NCBI GenBank assembly: GCA_023663805.1
Contig: JAMPGR010000001.1
Span: 1 to 64,000 of the forward strand
Direction of reading: 5' to 3'
Origin: Clostridium sp.
GTDB taxonomy: Bacteria; Bacteroidota; Bacteroidia; Bacteroidales; Muribaculaceae
Length of the DNA: 64,000 nucleotides
The notes beneath the pieces are model-generated. The model was not told the origin of the DNA. It searched no databases and saw only the letters and a list, made by a program, of their open reading frames with translations. Made by a program: the position numbers and the translations under genes. Position 1 is the first letter of the stretch. Each line of letters begins with the position of its first letter. Of the stretch, positions 63,735-64,000 are shown one piece after another.

Positions 63735-64000
63735 CTATTCGACCTGTAGAGTCAGGGTCGCGGGACGGACGCCGCGGGCTGTGACGGTGAAAGTCATTTC
63801 TCCAGGTTCGTTACCGCTGCGCACGATCGCTGTTGCGGCGCCGCTGAAGAGGTCCATTTCGGGATTCTGGAACGGCAGAAGCGATTTGGGATTTCCGTTG
63901 GCCGTCGCCTCGAAACTGCCACTCCCGCTGACCTTGAACCGTACACGCCGGCTGTCGGTCGGGAGAATGTTTCCGTCGCGGTCAGCGACCTGAACCGTCA
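63735..64000 (-). CDS. C-terminal part of a probable GH2 glycosidase (5' end outside window)
   Basis: The last 88 codons of a gene entering from the right edge. The visible protein starts TVQVADRDGNILPTDSRRVRF, continues with SGSGSFEATANGNP, FQNPEMDLFSGAATAIVRS and ends TARGVRPATLTLQVE. This pattern (ADRDGN..P, a GNP block, F.G.A.AIVRS and a final beta strand) is typical of the C-terminal immunoglobulin-like domain of large GH2 beta-galactosidase-type enzymes in Bacteroidetes. The catalytic part is not visible, so the activity cannot be named. Confidence 0.75.
   Translation of the reverse strand, partial: TVQVADRDGNILPTDSRRVRFKVSGSGSFEATANGNPKSLLPFQNPEMDLFSGAATAIVRSGNEPGEMTFTVTARGVRPATLTLQVE

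Overview
The window looks like chromosomal DNA of a gut member of the order Bacteroidales. The direct signs are two SusC/SusD pairs, a hybrid two-component regulator of the kind that controls polysaccharide utilisation loci (PULs), several C-terminal domains resembling type IX secretion sorting domains, and promoters of the Bacteroidetes form TTTG-N19/20-TAnnTTTG in front of many operons. The fairly high GC content of the coding DNA and the PUL-linked fasciclin-domain lipoproteins would fit the family Muribaculaceae, but that placement is an inference.

Layout. (1) 1-6.9 kb, minus strand: a tRNA-Ser(GCU), then an operon of two large repeat-containing secreted proteins around a serine-type sulfatase. 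Its promoter is overlapped by a striking 27-bp palindrome that recurs, inverted, 164 bp away. (2) 7.1-16.8 kb, plus strand: housekeeping genes for the envelope and tRNA modification (mltG, a DUF2007 protein, tsaD, cinA, a class A penicillin-binding protein, an MlaE/MlaF-type ABC pair) and a cytoplasmic GH13 debranching-type enzyme. (3) 16.8-24.5 kb: an intergenic stretch with a REPIN-like repeat doublet, a GH110 alpha-1,3-galactosidase gene with a perfect inverted repeat at its predicted transcription start, and a convergent GH95 fucosidase / GH2 beta-mannosidase operon. (4) 24.5-40.4 kb: a large PUL core in the order FAS1 lipoprotein, SusC, SusD, FAS1 lipoprotein, FAS1 lipoprotein, SusC, SusD. 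(5) 40.6-57.7 kb: a secreted FG-GAP/VCBS repeat protein, then a tightly packed operon of two clan GH-D enzymes, the hybrid two-component regulator, a sialate O-acetylesterase, a GH36 alpha-galactosidase and a GH92 alpha-mannosidase. (6) 57.7-62.7 kb, minus strand: a TPP-riboswitch-controlled thiamin operon (thiS, a TenI-ThiE fusion, thiG, thiH, tenA, thiD). (7) 62.7-64 kb: an AT-rich Rpn/PDDEXK-type nuclease gene with a 12-bp minisatellite, and the 3' end of what is probably a GH2 glycosidase gene.

How the parts may work together. The enzyme set (alpha-1,3-galactosidase, alpha-fucosidase, alpha-galactosidases, alpha- and beta-mannosidase, sialate O-acetylesterase, sulfatase) points to host glycans, that is mucin O-glycans including blood-group-like caps, and N-glycans. 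The SusC/SusD pairs would import oligosaccharides, the FAS1 lipoproteins are candidate surface binding proteins, and the hybrid regulator would sense a released sugar. The substrate is inferred, not shown. The most unusual features are the triple FAS1/double SusCD arrangement, the divergent second SusC, the two hard-to-place clan GH-D paralogues, the TenI-ThiE fusion in a thiamin operon with tenA but no thiC, and the paired palindromes.
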